Assembly (NCBI RefSeq): GCF_003346715.1
Contig: NZ_QQPQ01000020.1
Span: 1 to 64,000 of the forward strand
Direction of reading: 5' to 3'
DNA: 64,000 nucleotides
Origin: Oceanispirochaeta sp. M1
GTDB taxonomy: Bacteria > Spirochaetota > Spirochaetia > DSM-2461
Every line of letters begins with the position of its first letter. Position 1 is the stretch's first letter. This document shows positions 27,567 through 36,299 of this stretch, in pieces. Both the position numbers and the translations under genes were made by a program. Below the pieces are notes generated by a model that saw nothing but the letters and a program-made list of their open reading frames with translations, searched no databases and was not told the DNA's origin.

Positions 27567-29270
27567 ATGGCTCCCAACATTAATGAAAAAGAAAACGACG
27601 GAAAGACTAAAGGACCGGATTTTATCCGGCAGTTTATAAAAGAAGACCTGGCTTCAGGAAAAAACAGTGAGGTTCACACCCGTTTTCCACCGGAACCCAA
27701 TGGTTACCTGCATATTGGACACGGTAAGTCCATCTGTCTCAACTTCGGTATCGCCGAAGATTTTAATGGAAAATGCAACCTCCGTTTTGATGACACCAAT
27801 CCAAGCAAAGAAGATCAGGAATATGTTGATTCCATCATTGAAGATGTGAACTGGCTTGGATTCAACCCTGATGTTTTCTATGCCTCTGATTACTTTGATC
27901 AGATGTATGCCTGGGCCCTGGAGCTGATAGACAGCGGCAAAGCCTATGTGGACAGCCAGAACGCCGAAGAGATGCGTGCAAACAGAGGTACCCCCACAAA
28001 AGCCGGAGTAGATTCACCCTTCAGGAACAGATCCTTAGAGGAAAACAGAGCGCTCTTTGAAAAGATGACAAAGGGTGAACTGGATGAAGGCTCCTGCATA
28101 CTCCGAGCCAAAATTGATATGGCTCATCAGAATATGAATATGCGTGACCCTGCCATCTACAGAATCCGTAAAGAGTCTCACCATAGAAGCGGTGATAAAT
28201 GGAAGATCTATCCCATGTATGACTTTGCCCACGGTTATGAAGATGCTATTGAGGGAATCAGCCACTCAATCTGTACCCTGGAGTTTGAAAACCACAGACC
28301 CCTGTATGACTGGTTCCTGGATAATGTTTCAGCCCCCTGTCATCCCCGTCAGATCGAGTTTGCCAGGCTGAACCTGAGTTATACCATTATGAGTAAGAGA
28401 AAGCTCCTCGAGCTTGTTACTGAAAACATGGTAAACGGCTGGGATGATCCCCGTATGCCCACACTGTCCGGTTTCAGAAGAAGAGGATACACCCCTGCAT
28501 CAATCAGAAGATTTGCAAAAGAGATCGGAGTCTCCAAGGTGAATTCTCTGGTGGACATCAACTTCCTTCAGTACATCATCCGTGAAGAACTGAACGCTTC
28601 CGCAGAGAGAGCCATGGCCGTAATCAATCCTCTTAAAGTGACAATCACAAACTATCCCGAAGGTCAGATTGAAGATATTGTGGCTGATAATAATCCGGGA
28701 AATCCCGAAGCCGGAACAAGGATGGTTCCTTTCGGCCGGGAAATCTATATCGAAAAAGATGACTTTATGGAGGATGCTCCCAAAAAGTTCTTCCGTCTGG
28801 CCCCCGGTCGGGAAGTACGTCTGAAACATGCCTATTTCATTACATGCACTGAGGTCATCAAGGATGACTCGGGAGAAGTCGTTGAGCTTCTCTGCAGCTA
28901 TGACCCTGCCACTAAAGGCGGAGACTCACCAGACGGCAGAAAAGTAAAGGGAACTCTCCACTGGGTATCAGTCGAAAAGGGGATAAAAGGGGAAGTCAGA
29001 CTCTACGACAACCTTTTCACCCTGGAAAACATGGATGATATGGAAGAAGGTAAGAATTACAAGGATTACATCAACAGTGAATCACTTGTAGTTAAAACTG
29101 ACTGTATTCTTGAACCTTCACTGGCAGATGCTCCTGCAGCTAAGGGATTTCAGTTCATGAGACAGGGATATTTCTGTGCCGATTCCAGGGACCACAGCCC
29201 CGAACATCCTGTATACAACAGAACCGTTGCCCTTAAGGATTCCTGGGCAAAGTTACAGAAAAAAGGATAA
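27567..29270 (+). CDS. glnS: Glutaminyl-tRNA synthetase
   Basis: A 567-aa class I synthetase for tRNA-Gln. Motifs: [17 protein letters not shown] with the HIGH signature (about 40-56), LRFDDTNP, and MSKRKL as the KMSKS equivalent. RGxxVE-type beta-barrel anticodon domains fill the C-terminal part (from about 340). Presence of GlnRS means direct charging rather than only the GatCAB amidation route. RBS AAGAGG precedes the ATG by 7 nt. zwf starts 3 nt after the stop. Confidence 0.96.
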   Translation: MAPNINEKENDGKTKGPDFIRQFIKEDLASGKNSEVHTRFPPEPNGYLHIGHGKSICLNFGIAEDFNGKCNLRFDDTNPSKEDQEYVDSIIEDVNWLGFNPDVFYASDYFDQMYAWALELIDSGKAYVDSQNAEEMRANRGTPTKAGVDSPFRNRSLEENRALFEKMTKGELDEGSCILRAKIDMAHQNMNMRDPAIYRIRKESHHRSGDKWKIYPMYDFAHGYEDAIEGISHSICTLEFENHRPLYDWFLDNVSAPCHPRQIEFARLNLSYTIMSKRKLLELVTENMVNGWDDPRMPTLSGFRRRGYTPASIRRFAKEIGVSKVNSLVDINFLQYIIREELNASAERAMAVINPLKVTITNYPEGQIEDIVADNNPGNPEAGTRMVPFGREIYIEKDDFMEDAPKKFFRLAPGREVRLKHAYFITCTEVIKDDSGEVVELLCSYDPATKGGDSPDGRKVKGTLHWVSVEKGIKGEVRLYDNLFTLENMDDMEEGKNYKDYINSESLVVKTDCILEPSLADAPAAKGFQFMRQGYFCADSRDHSPEHPVYNRTVALKDSWAKLQKKG

Positions 29271-29273
29271 TAG

Positions 29274-30611
29274 ATGAATAAGTCCATTCAACGTTCCGCA
29301 ATAGTCATCATGGGTGCCTCGGGCGATCTTGCTCAGCGCAAACTTATCCCTGCAATCATTAAACTTTATGATCAGGGAATTATCAAAGAAAACTGCTGCG
29401 TACTGGGGAATGGACGGACAGAACTGAGTGATGAGAGCTTCAGGGAGCTGAATAAACTCACTGACAGCAAATATGGTTCCAAGTTTCATTATCATCAGGG
29501 GATGGACGGCTTATATGAAAGGGTTCAGTCTCTTGGTGATTTTCAGCAGATCATAGTTTTTATGGCTCTTCCTCCCAGAGTGTACGGAAGTACTGCCGAG
29601 CATCTCTATAATCAGGGATTCAGAGACAATGTCCGTCTCATTATAGAGAAACCCTTCGGCAGTGATCTCAAGACAGCCAGGGAACTGAATAAAAAGCTCA
29701 AAGAATTCTACAGCGAAAAACAGATTTACCGTATAGATCACTACCTGGCCAAGGAGAGCATTCAGAATATTCTGGTGTTCCGTTTTGCCAATAATATCTT
29801 TTACCCTCTGTGGAATAACGGCTTTATAGAGTCCATACAGATATCTGCATTTGAGGAACTGGGTGTAGAATCCAGGGGTGATTATTTTGACAAGTCAGGA
29901 ATTATCCGGGATATGATTCAAAATCACCTGTTCCAACTCCTGGCATTGCTGACTATGGAAGCTCCGGTCTCTCTGGATCCCGAGGAGATCAGAATCCAGA
30001 AGATGGCTGTGTTAAAGGCTCTTGAAATTAAAGAGTGCAGAATAAAACAGTATGAGGGCTATCAATCGGAACCTAAGGTTTTAGAAAATTCTGAAACTGA
30101 AACCTATGCTGAAATGAAGCTTGAAATTAACAGTTTCCGCTGGACAGGTGTTCCTATCTATATCAGAACCGGCAAAGCAGTGGGTGAGAAGATAACCAGC
30201 ATCGCTATCACATTGAAAAGTGTTCCCCGTCTTTTATTCAATGCAAAAGGGGATCTCCAGAAGAATAAAATCCTTATTCAGATACAACCTGATTCTTCAA
30301 TCATAATTGATCATTCAACCAAGATACCTGGTAGCGATATGGAGATAACCAATACAGATATGGATTTCTGTTTTGCCTCATCCTACGATGGAAACATCCC
30401 TGATGCCTATCAGAAACTTCTGCAGGATGCCCTGAAAGGAGATCAGACACTCTTTGTAAGTGCTGAGGAAACAGAGCTTTCCTGGCAAAAGATAGAACCC
30501 TATCTGGATATGGGAAACCCCGGTCTTTATAGAAGGGGGAAACTTCCTCATTCAGATCTGGATGCCGACTGGGTCGATATGTCTGTTTATGCCAACAGCT
30601 GTCACTCATGA
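29274..30611 (+). CDS. zwf: Glucose-6-phosphate 1-dehydrogenase
   Basis: A 445-aa NADP-dependent enzyme that opens the oxidative pentose phosphate pathway. The coenzyme motif GASGDLAQRK is at about 14-23, the substrate/catalytic motif is RIDHYLAKES (about 157-166, with the catalytic His), and FDKSGIIRDMIQNHLFQLLAL is the following conserved helix. It is 40 or so residues shorter than most bacterial enzymes. Only 3 nt separate it from glnS, so it is in the same transcript. Confidence 0.93.
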   Translation: MNKSIQRSAIVIMGASGDLAQRKLIPAIIKLYDQGIIKENCCVLGNGRTELSDESFRELNKLTDSKYGSKFHYHQGMDGLYERVQSLGDFQQIIVFMALPPRVYGSTAEHLYNQGFRDNVRLIIEKPFGSDLKTARELNKKLKEFYSEKQIYRIDHYLAKESIQNILVFRFANNIFYPLWNNGFIESIQISAFEELGVESRGDYFDKSGIIRDMIQNHLFQLLALLTMEAPVSLDPEEIRIQKMAVLKALEIKECRIKQYEGYQSEPKVLENSETETYAEMKLEINSFRWTGVPIYIRTGKAVGEKITSIAITLKSVPRLLFNAKGDLQKNKILIQIQPDSSIIIDHSTKIPGSDMEITNTDMDFCFASSYDGNIPDAYQKLLQDALKGDQTLFVSAEETELSWQKIEPYLDMGNPGLYRRGKLPHSDLDADWVDMSVYANSCHS

Positions 30612-30631
30612 GAAAACATTTATCCCTATTC

Positions 30632-31060
30632 TTAAAGATCTCCCGCTGCTGCCGCTTTTACAGGTATCAGCTCTATGGTCTGATCCTTCCTGAGAATCTT
30701 CAGGATCAGTGCAGAAAGAACAAAGCCCAGGATACCAGAGGCGAGGGCGCTCATATTTCTGAGAGCCTCACTCTGTCCCTGAAGGAGGAATACAGCAGAA
30801 ACAGTCAAAATCACAGGTAGGAAAATCAGCAGAAACCAGTCCAATGCAGTTCCTTTCGGGATCTTCATCTCAACATCAATTCCTGCTTTCAGCATACTGC
30901 CGGTCATTTGGGCTCCGGGTACTTTTACTTTCATGGTCTGCATTTTTGTGGAACAGCTGCATCCTTCACAGGTTCCGCTGCCGCAGAGACCCTTATCATT
31001 TAACAGGCCCACAAGAACGTGCCCATTATTTATTTCAAGTATTCGTGCATATTTAGACAT
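30632..31060 (-). CDS. rseC: RseC/MucC-like membrane protein
   Basis: A 142-aa protein of the SoxR-reducing system/RseC family. The N-terminal domain contains a Cys cluster GLCGSGTCEGCSCSTK (about 24-39), which could hold an iron-sulphur cluster or redox disulphides, followed by two membrane segments (about 74-94 and 101-122). In other bacteria RseC-like genes sit beside rnf operons and help reset redox sensors. Here it is divergent from the NQR operon. RBS GGAG before the ATG. Confidence 0.85.
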   Translation of the reverse strand: MSKYARILEINNGHVLVGLLNDKGLCGSGTCEGCSCSTKMQTMKVKVPGAQMTGSMLKAGIDVEMKIPKGTALDWFLLIFLPVILTVSAVFLLQGQSEALRNMSALASGILGFVLSALILKILRKDQTIELIPVKAAAAGDL

Positions 31061-31098
31061 TTTTTTTACTCCGTATACTACTAATTTACATTTTTATA

Positions 31099-31117
31099 TA
31101 CTACAATTCCAGTAGTA
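31099..31117. promoter_or_regulatory. Palindrome between rseC and nqrB
   Basis: A perfect 6-bp dyad TACTAC-N7-GTAGTA lies between the divergent genes; another TACTAC occurs at about 31077-31082. It may be an operator for a dimeric regulator acting on both transcripts. No known regulator consensus is matched with certainty. Confidence 0.35.
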
Positions 31118-31141
31118 ATTGATAAAAATTGATTGATTCTT

Positions 31142-31171
31142 TTGAATTTCTACTCAATTAGACATTATTAT
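31142..31171 (+). promoter_or_regulatory. Candidate promoter of the nqr operon
   Basis: TTGAAT (31142-31147), 18 bp, TATTAT (31166-31171). Five of six bases match in the -10 and four in the -35. The leader to the GTG start would be about 70 nt. Confidence 0.45.
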
Positions 31172-31248
31172 TTGAATAGTAGATTTTGCAAAGCAATTCT
31201 ACAACAGATCTGATGCAGAATATATCAGACAACTTCAGGAGGTCGTTT

Positions 31249-32151
31249 GTGTTTCAAAAACAAATCATGATGAGAAGAGTAGTCTATTCACTCCTTCCAA
31301 TTATGATATTCTCCCTGTACCTCTACGGTTTGAGATCTTTAATGATCCATGCGGTAGTTTTTATTGCAGGAACACTTACAGAATATTTTTTTATGAAGGC
31401 AAGAGGAAAAAAGGTTTCCGAAGCCGTATTGGTTACATCGGCATTATATGCCCTATCCATGCCCCCCATGGTACCCCTGTGGGTCGCAGCGATCGGTATT
31501 ATATTCGGTGTACTCTTCGGTAAATGTATTTTCGGAGGATTCGGTAGAAATATCTTCAATCCTGCTATTACAGGACGTCTGTTCGTCTACATTACATTTC
31601 CATCATTTATGACGACCGGATGGATGACGCCCGGTAATTTCGGCATGAATCAGGCTGATGCGGTCTCTACAGCGACTCCTCTTGGATTGATGAGAGCAGG
31701 AACCAATCCTGAGCTTATGGATCTTCTGACGGGCATCAGAGCGGGTTCTCTGGGAGAATCAGCTGTTATCCTGATTATACTGGCTGCAATTTATCTTATT
31801 TATACTAAAACAGCCAGCTGGAGAATCATTCTTTCAACGGCAGTCAGCTTTACAGCCCTGTCATCCATTCTTTTTTTTATGGGCGTGCCTGCATCATTTC
31901 CGCCTATGGAAGCACTTTTTTCAGGTTCTGTTCTATTCGTCATAGTATTTATGGCAACTGATCCCGTAACGGGACCCAAGAAAAATCAGGCACAGTACTT
32001 ATATGGAATTCTGATTGGCAGTGTCACCTGTCTTGTCCGTGTATTTTCTCTTTTCCCTGAAGGAACCAGTTTCGGTATCCTTATGGGAAATACCTTCGCA
32101 TCACTCTTTGATGAGTGGTTCACTCCTAAGAAGAAAGGAGCCGGGAAATGA
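31249..32151 (+). CDS. nqrB: NqrB/RnfD-family membrane subunit
   Basis: A 300-aa membrane subunit of a Na+-translocating NADH dehydrogenase or Rnf complex. GTG at 31249 is chosen because AGGAGG ends 6 nt before it; an upstream in-frame TTG at 31186 and ATG at 31213 have no such site. About nine membrane segments are visible. Conserved elements are PPMVPLWVAAIGIIFG, FGGFGRNIFNPAITGR and the FMN-attachment motif DAVSTATPLG, with Thr143 as likely acceptor. It is nearer RnfD length (about 350) than NqrB (about 410) and lacks the N-terminal NqrB extension. Overlaps nqrC by 4 nt. Confidence 0.9.
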   Translation: MFQKQIMMRRVVYSLLPIMIFSLYLYGLRSLMIHAVVFIAGTLTEYFFMKARGKKVSEAVLVTSALYALSMPPMVPLWVAAIGIIFGVLFGKCIFGGFGRNIFNPAITGRLFVYITFPSFMTTGWMTPGNFGMNQADAVSTATPLGLMRAGTNPELMDLLTGIRAGSLGESAVILIILAAIYLIYTKTASWRIILSTAVSFTALSSILFFMGVPASFPPMEALFSGSVLFVIVFMATDPVTGPKKNQAQYLYGILIGSVTCLVRVFSLFPEGTSFGILMGNTFASLFDEWFTPKKKGAGK

Positions 32152-32750
32152 ATAAAAACGGGATAATCTATACAATAATTTTTACTTTTATCATCGCCTT
32201 TTTCTTTGTTTTTTTTCTTGCCCTGGCAAATGATGCCACCGTTGAACTGGTTGAACAGAACAAAATCGTCTCAGTACAGAGTTCAGTATTAAAATCAATC
32301 GGAAAAATGCCCGCTGATGAGATGAAAATTTCAGAAGTCTATACGGAAGAGTTTGATTCAGTCCCTCAGCCCGGTGAAATGATCGAGACTGAAGTTGCAG
32401 GACAGAGTGTTCTGATCCGTTATTTCTCCGGAAGCGGACTGTGGGGAACCATAACAGGTATTATCGCTGTGGATGATAAAGTCGAGCGGATCATCGGACT
32501 TGATATCATCAGTCATAATGAGACTCCGGGACTGGGCGGCCGCATCGATGAGGAGTGGTTCAAAAAGCAGTTCTCAGGTGAAAAAATCTCCACAGAAGGC
32601 ATCACAGTTGCCAAGGGAGCAGGCTCTTCAGATGAGGATTCTGAAAATTCCAGGGTAGACGGTATCACCGGTGCCTCCCTGACCAGCAAGTCTATGGAGA
32701 CAATTGTGAATAATGAGATTGAATATCTTAAAACAGAGGGGAGGAAATAG
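32148..32750 (+). CDS. nqrC: NqrC/RnfG-family flavin subunit
   Basis: A 200-aa protein with one N-terminal membrane anchor (about 6-27) and a periplasmic flavin domain. Conserved ETPGLGGRI is at about 125-133. The ApbE target motif reads DGITGASLTS (171-180), so the residue that carries covalent FMN would be Ser177 instead of the common Thr. The stop is followed at once by nqrD. Electrons would pass through this FMN on the outer face. Overlap of 4 nt with nqrB supports equal production. Confidence 0.9.
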   Translation: MNKNGIIYTIIFTFIIAFFFVFFLALANDATVELVEQNKIVSVQSSVLKSIGKMPADEMKISEVYTEEFDSVPQPGEMIETEVAGQSVLIRYFSGSGLWGTITGIIAVDDKVERIIGLDIISHNETPGLGGRIDEEWFKKQFSGEKISTEGITVAKGAGSSDEDSENSRVDGITGASLTSKSMETIVNNEIEYLKTEGRK

Positions 32751-33362
32751 ATGAACGAAGCTACACCCTCTGCCATTTTTAAGGATAATGTGTGGACAAA
32801 TAATCCAGTTTTTGTACAAATACTGGGTATATGTTCCACCCTGGCAGTCACCAATAACCTGACCAATACATTTACCATGACTGTGGCTCTGATCTTTGTG
32901 GCGGCTCTTACAAACGTGACTGTCTCCATTATTAAATCACTCATTCCCCGCAAGGTAAGAATGATTGTGCAGACCCTGATCATCGCATTTTATGTAATTA
33001 TTGTTGATATTCTTCTCAGGGCTTATCTGCCTGAAGTCAGTAAATCACTGGGGCCTTATGTCGGTCTGATTATTACAAACTGTATCATCATGGGACGTGC
33101 CGAAGCATTCGCACAGGCCAATGGACCTCTTCTTTCATTCTGGGATGGCATTACATCCGGTCTTGGATATATGTGGGTTTTGATGATTATCGCTTTTATA
33201 AGAGAACTTCTTGGTTTCGGTACTCTTTTCGGTTTTCCTGTAATGCCTGAAAGTTTTACACGTTGGACAATCATGGTTATGGCTCCCAGTGCCTTCTTTC
33301 TGCTTGGAACATTCCTCTGGGTTGTCAAATCAATAATGCTTAAAAAAGGAGCGGCCAGATGA
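32751..33362 (+). CDS. nqrD: NqrD/RnfE-family membrane subunit
   Basis: A 203-aa integral membrane protein with six membrane segments. The conserved NPVFVQILGICSTLAVT opening (Cys at about 27) and ITNCIIMGRAEAFA (Cys at about 107) supply two of the four cysteines that hold the intramembrane [2Fe-2S] cluster at the NqrD/NqrE interface. FGFPVMPESFTRW follows. Starts immediately at the nqrC stop and overlaps nqrE by 4 nt. Confidence 0.92.
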   Translation: MNEATPSAIFKDNVWTNNPVFVQILGICSTLAVTNNLTNTFTMTVALIFVAALTNVTVSIIKSLIPRKVRMIVQTLIIAFYVIIVDILLRAYLPEVSKSLGPYVGLIITNCIIMGRAEAFAQANGPLLSFWDGITSGLGYMWVLMIIAFIRELLGFGTLFGFPVMPESFTRWTIMVMAPSAFFLLGTFLWVVKSIMLKKGAAR

Positions 33363-33952
33363 CTCCCGATATAAATCCATTTGTACTGTTATTTGCATCT
33401 ATTTTCACCAGTAATATTCTGCTGGCAAACTTCCTGGGAATGTGCTCTTTTATCTCAATTTCCAAGGATATAAAGTCATCAAACGGCCTGGGAATGGCTG
33501 TTACAGTAGTTCTGACTCTCACCTCTGTTATAAATTGGGCTATTCTTAACTATATGCTTATTCCCATGAATCTTCTCTATCTCCGGTATATCGTATTTAT
33601 AATCGTAATTGCGGCAACCGTACAGATTCTTGAGATGGTGATTGACCGAGTGTCACCGGGACTCTATTTGTCCCTGGGAATCTTTCTTCCACTGATTACG
33701 GTTAACTGCGCAATCCTGGGTGTCGCACTTTTTGTTGAGATCAGACATTACAGTTTTCTCCAGACCCTGTTTTATGGACTCGGTTCAGGATTGGGTTGGT
33801 GGCTTGCCATAATGGCACTTGCAGCCATTCAGAAGAAGCTGCAGAAGTCACCAGTACCAGCAGGTCTGCAGGGGCCGGGAATAACCCTGATCACCATTGG
33901 TTTTATGGCCATGGCCTTTGTCGGTTTTTCCGGCATGCTGAATGTTCAGTAG
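33359..33952 (+). CDS. nqrE: NqrE/RnfA-family membrane subunit
   Basis: A 197-aa protein homologous and inverted in topology to NqrD, with six membrane segments. SIFTSNILLANFLGMCSFISIS (landmarks SNILLANFLGMC) and TVNCAILGVALF carry the matching two cysteines of the intramembrane iron-sulphur site. The pair forms the membrane gate through which electrons and, in this family, Na+ or H+ movement are coupled. It overlaps nqrD by 4 nt; nqrF begins 24 nt later. Confidence 0.93.
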   Translation: MTPDINPFVLLFASIFTSNILLANFLGMCSFISISKDIKSSNGLGMAVTVVLTLTSVINWAILNYMLIPMNLLYLRYIVFIIVIAATVQILEMVIDRVSPGLYLSLGIFLPLITVNCAILGVALFVEIRHYSFLQTLFYGLGSGLGWWLAIMALAAIQKKLQKSPVPAGLQGPGITLITIGFMAMAFVGFSGMLNVQ

Positions 33953-33976
33953 TTAGCAAAAAGGAGATTTTTGTAC

Positions 33977-35089
33977 ATGAGTTTTATTACTGCACCATTA
34001 ACTATCGCAGCAATCGCCGCCGTGCTGGCAGCTCTTATCGCAGTGGTCGATAAGATTGTAAACAACTACGGTGATTGTGAAATTGATATAAATAACGGAA
34101 CAAAAAAACTGACTGTAAAAGGTGGAGAACCTCTATTGGGTCTGCTTGCCTCGGAAGGAATATTTCTACCCTCTGCCTGTGGAGGAAGGGGGAGCTGTGG
34201 GGCCTGTAAATGTCAGATCACAAGTGATGTAGGTCAACACCTGCCGACAGAAACCCCTTATCTCACGGATGAGGAGATTGCAGAGCGCATCCACCTCTCC
34301 TGTCAGATCAAAGTAAAAGCAGATCTGGCAATAAATATTCCAGATGATCTGTTTAATGTAAAACAGTTCAAGGCAAAGGTTCTCAGTATCAAAGACCTGA
34401 CCTACGATATCAAGGAAGTACTCTTCGATCTGGGTGATGAAGACATCAAATTCAAGGCGGGAATGTATATACAGATTGTTGTTCCTCCCTACAAAAAAGT
34501 TAAGGGCGGTACTCAGCGGGCCTATTCCATGTCTTCCAGACCATTGGATGACCACAAGGTTGAGGTTCTTATCAGACTGGTTCCCGGTGGAATTGCCACA
34601 ACCTACGTTCATGAGCAGCTTAAAGAGGGTGACACAATGGATCTTGTAGGACCATTCGGAGATTTCAGACGCTCTGAAACCGATGCTACCATGGTCTGTG
34701 TTGCCGGTGGTTCCGGTATGGCACCCTTTAAATCTATTCTTCACGAGATGATTGACAGCAACATAACACAGCGGGATCTCTGGTATTTTTTCGGAGCACG
34801 TTCATTGAAAGACATGTTCTATATGGATGAGATGAGGGCTCTGGAGAAGGCAAATCCATGGTTCCATTTCATTCCCGCTCTGTCAGAGCCTCAGGAAGAG
34901 GATAACTGGAAAGGAGACGTTGGACTCATTACAGATGTACTCGATCGATATATCAAAGACAAAATCGGCGTAGAAACTGAAATGGAAGGCTACCTTTGCG
35001 GGAGCCCCGGTATGATCAATGCCTGTAATAATGTTATGACCGGCAACGGTATAGCTCTTGAGAATATTTATTACGATAAATTCGCCTAG
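33977..35089 (+). CDS. nqrF: NqrF NADH-binding subunit
   Basis: A 370-aa subunit that oxidises NADH. An N-terminal membrane helix (about 7-26) is followed by a plant-type [2Fe-2S] ferredoxin domain with C68, C74, C77 and C109 (CGGRGSCGAC...LSC), then a ferredoxin-reductase domain with FAD motif RAYSMSS and NAD motif VAGGSGMAP, ending CGSPGMINA and an aromatic tail. This is a true NqrF, not RnfB or RnfC. ATG at 33977 (AAGGAG 10 nt upstream) is preferred to the TTG at 33971. Confidence 0.93.
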   Translation: MSFITAPLTIAAIAAVLAALIAVVDKIVNNYGDCEIDINNGTKKLTVKGGEPLLGLLASEGIFLPSACGGRGSCGACKCQITSDVGQHLPTETPYLTDEEIAERIHLSCQIKVKADLAINIPDDLFNVKQFKAKVLSIKDLTYDIKEVLFDLGDEDIKFKAGMYIQIVVPPYKKVKGGTQRAYSMSSRPLDDHKVEVLIRLVPGGIATTYVHEQLKEGDTMDLVGPFGDFRRSETDATMVCVAGGSGMAPFKSILHEMIDSNITQRDLWYFFGARSLKDMFYMDEMRALEKANPWFHFIPALSEPQEEDNWKGDVGLITDVLDRYIKDKIGVETEMEGYLCGSPGMINACNNVMTGNGIALENIYYDKFA

Positions 35090-35106
35090 ATCGGAGGAAA
35101 TTTTAT

Positions 35107-35562
35107 ATGAAGATGACACCGAATACGAGAAAAGCTCAGGAAAACATGGCTCCGGGAGTAATCACGGCTGATGGCTTTCTGGGTGATGACAAAAGACCAC
35201 TTCAGGACATCATAGTTGAATCAGAAGAGATTCTACGTCATGAGGGAATAGACATCGAAACTGTAGTCCAGACTCTCAAAGACATGATGGAAGAGGGGAG
35301 AAACGGACTGGGCGAACCTATCACTGTAGACGAAAAATGGATTGTTCAGACCACCGAGGCCAGAGGTCATCTTCCCTGTCCTTTTGAGGATGGTATTCAC
35401 AGGAAGATAACTACGGTTGTAAGAAACATAGAGAAGGGTGAGTCCATAATGTACTCAACGATTTCTCTACATCTTCTGAAGAAACACCATTTCCTTGAGG
35501 GTAAGGGATCTCCTTTCAGACTGGAACCAGCTCAGCTGAAGTCAGTTCTGGAACTTGAATAA
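35107..35562 (+). CDS. Unknown protein at the end of the nqr operon
   Basis: A 151-aa soluble protein starting 17 nt after nqrF with GGAGG before the ATG, so it is part of the operon. I do not recognise it. Visible landmarks are a helical N terminus, IDIETVVQTLKDMMEEGR, and a loop GHLPCPFEDG holding its only cysteine, then HLLKKHHFLEG. No membrane segment or signal peptide. Its position suggests a role tied to the pump (assembly, regulation or a partner replacing a lost subunit), but that is only context. Confidence 0.65.
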   Translation: MKMTPNTRKAQENMAPGVITADGFLGDDKRPLQDIIVESEEILRHEGIDIETVVQTLKDMMEEGRNGLGEPITVDEKWIVQTTEARGHLPCPFEDGIHRKITTVVRNIEKGESIMYSTISLHLLKKHHFLEGKGSPFRLEPAQLKSVLELE

Positions 35563-35619
35563 ACCTGCGTTCACAGGAATAATACTCATATAACGCTATA
35601 AAGACAGGTAGGTAAAGGA

Positions 35620-36243
35620 ATGGAAGGTACTGTAGAAAATGCTAACGGCAGCACAATATTAAAAAACAGCTGGTTTTACACCTTTATTCAGGGATGTATA
35701 AGTGCTGTTATCGGATTAATTCTGATGATATTCCCCACAATCGGAGTTGTATTTGTATCACTGGTATTCAGTTTCTATTTGATATGGCTGGGTATCAGTC
35801 AGATTGTATTGTCGTTCAAGTTCTCTTCTATACAGAAAAACTGGTGGATTATACTAATCAGAGGATTAATCATGCTCATAAGCGGTCTGGTGATTCTCTC
35901 CTTTCCTATCAGTTTTGGTAATATATCTGTAGGGATACCCCTGATTCTTCTGGGGCTGTTTCTTATCTTCTACGGAGTGGTTGATCTTCTGTCCAATAAA
36001 CTTCCCGGCAGCGGTATTCATCATGTAATATCCAGTATCATCATGATTCTGACAGGGGTTCTCCTCTGTCTGGCTTCAGCTGCAGCGGCGGAGATTATTT
36101 TCCGTATTTTAGGATTCACTGTATTTGCCGGCGGCATTCTGCAGGGAATACAGGCTTTCTACAGTCGGAAATGGGTTCAGAGTAATATGGACAAACCTGC
36201 GTCTGAACCTGAAACTTCTAAAACAGATTCAGACAGGGAGTAA
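35620..36243 (+). CDS. HdeD/DUF308-like membrane protein
   Basis: A 207-aa protein with about six membrane segments arranged as repeated helix pairs (about 20-45, 48-70, 77-97, 102-122, 135-157, 159-178) and short loops rich in Gly, typical of the HdeD (DUF308) family. E. coli HdeD is linked to acid resistance, but the molecular role is not known. The C-terminal tail (180-207) is hydrophilic. Start at 35620 has AAAGG 1-6 nt upstream. A perfect hairpin terminator follows. Confidence 0.75.
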   Translation: MEGTVENANGSTILKNSWFYTFIQGCISAVIGLILMIFPTIGVVFVSLVFSFYLIWLGISQIVLSFKFSSIQKNWWIILIRGLIMLISGLVILSFPISFGNISVGIPLILLGLFLIFYGVVDLLSNKLPGSGIHHVISSIIMILTGVLLCLASAAAAEIIFRILGFTVFAGGILQGIQAFYSRKWVQSNMDKPASEPETSKTDSDRE

Positions 36244-36267
36244 CACTTTCTATCGTATTTAAATTTT

Positions 36268-36299
36268 GATAAGCGCCGATTCCGGCGCTTATCTTTTTT
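36268..36299 (+). terminator. Strong intrinsic terminator after the hdeD-like gene
   Basis: An 11-bp perfect stem (GATAAGCGCCG with CGGCGCTTATC) around the loop ATTC, then TTTTTT. It separates the plus-strand nqr region from the convergent phosphatase operon. Confidence 0.92.

Noticed and set aside
31186-31248. N-terminal extension of NqrB from TTG 31186
   Set aside because: The AGGAGG site sits just before GTG 31249, and the extra residues do not resemble the NqrB extension.
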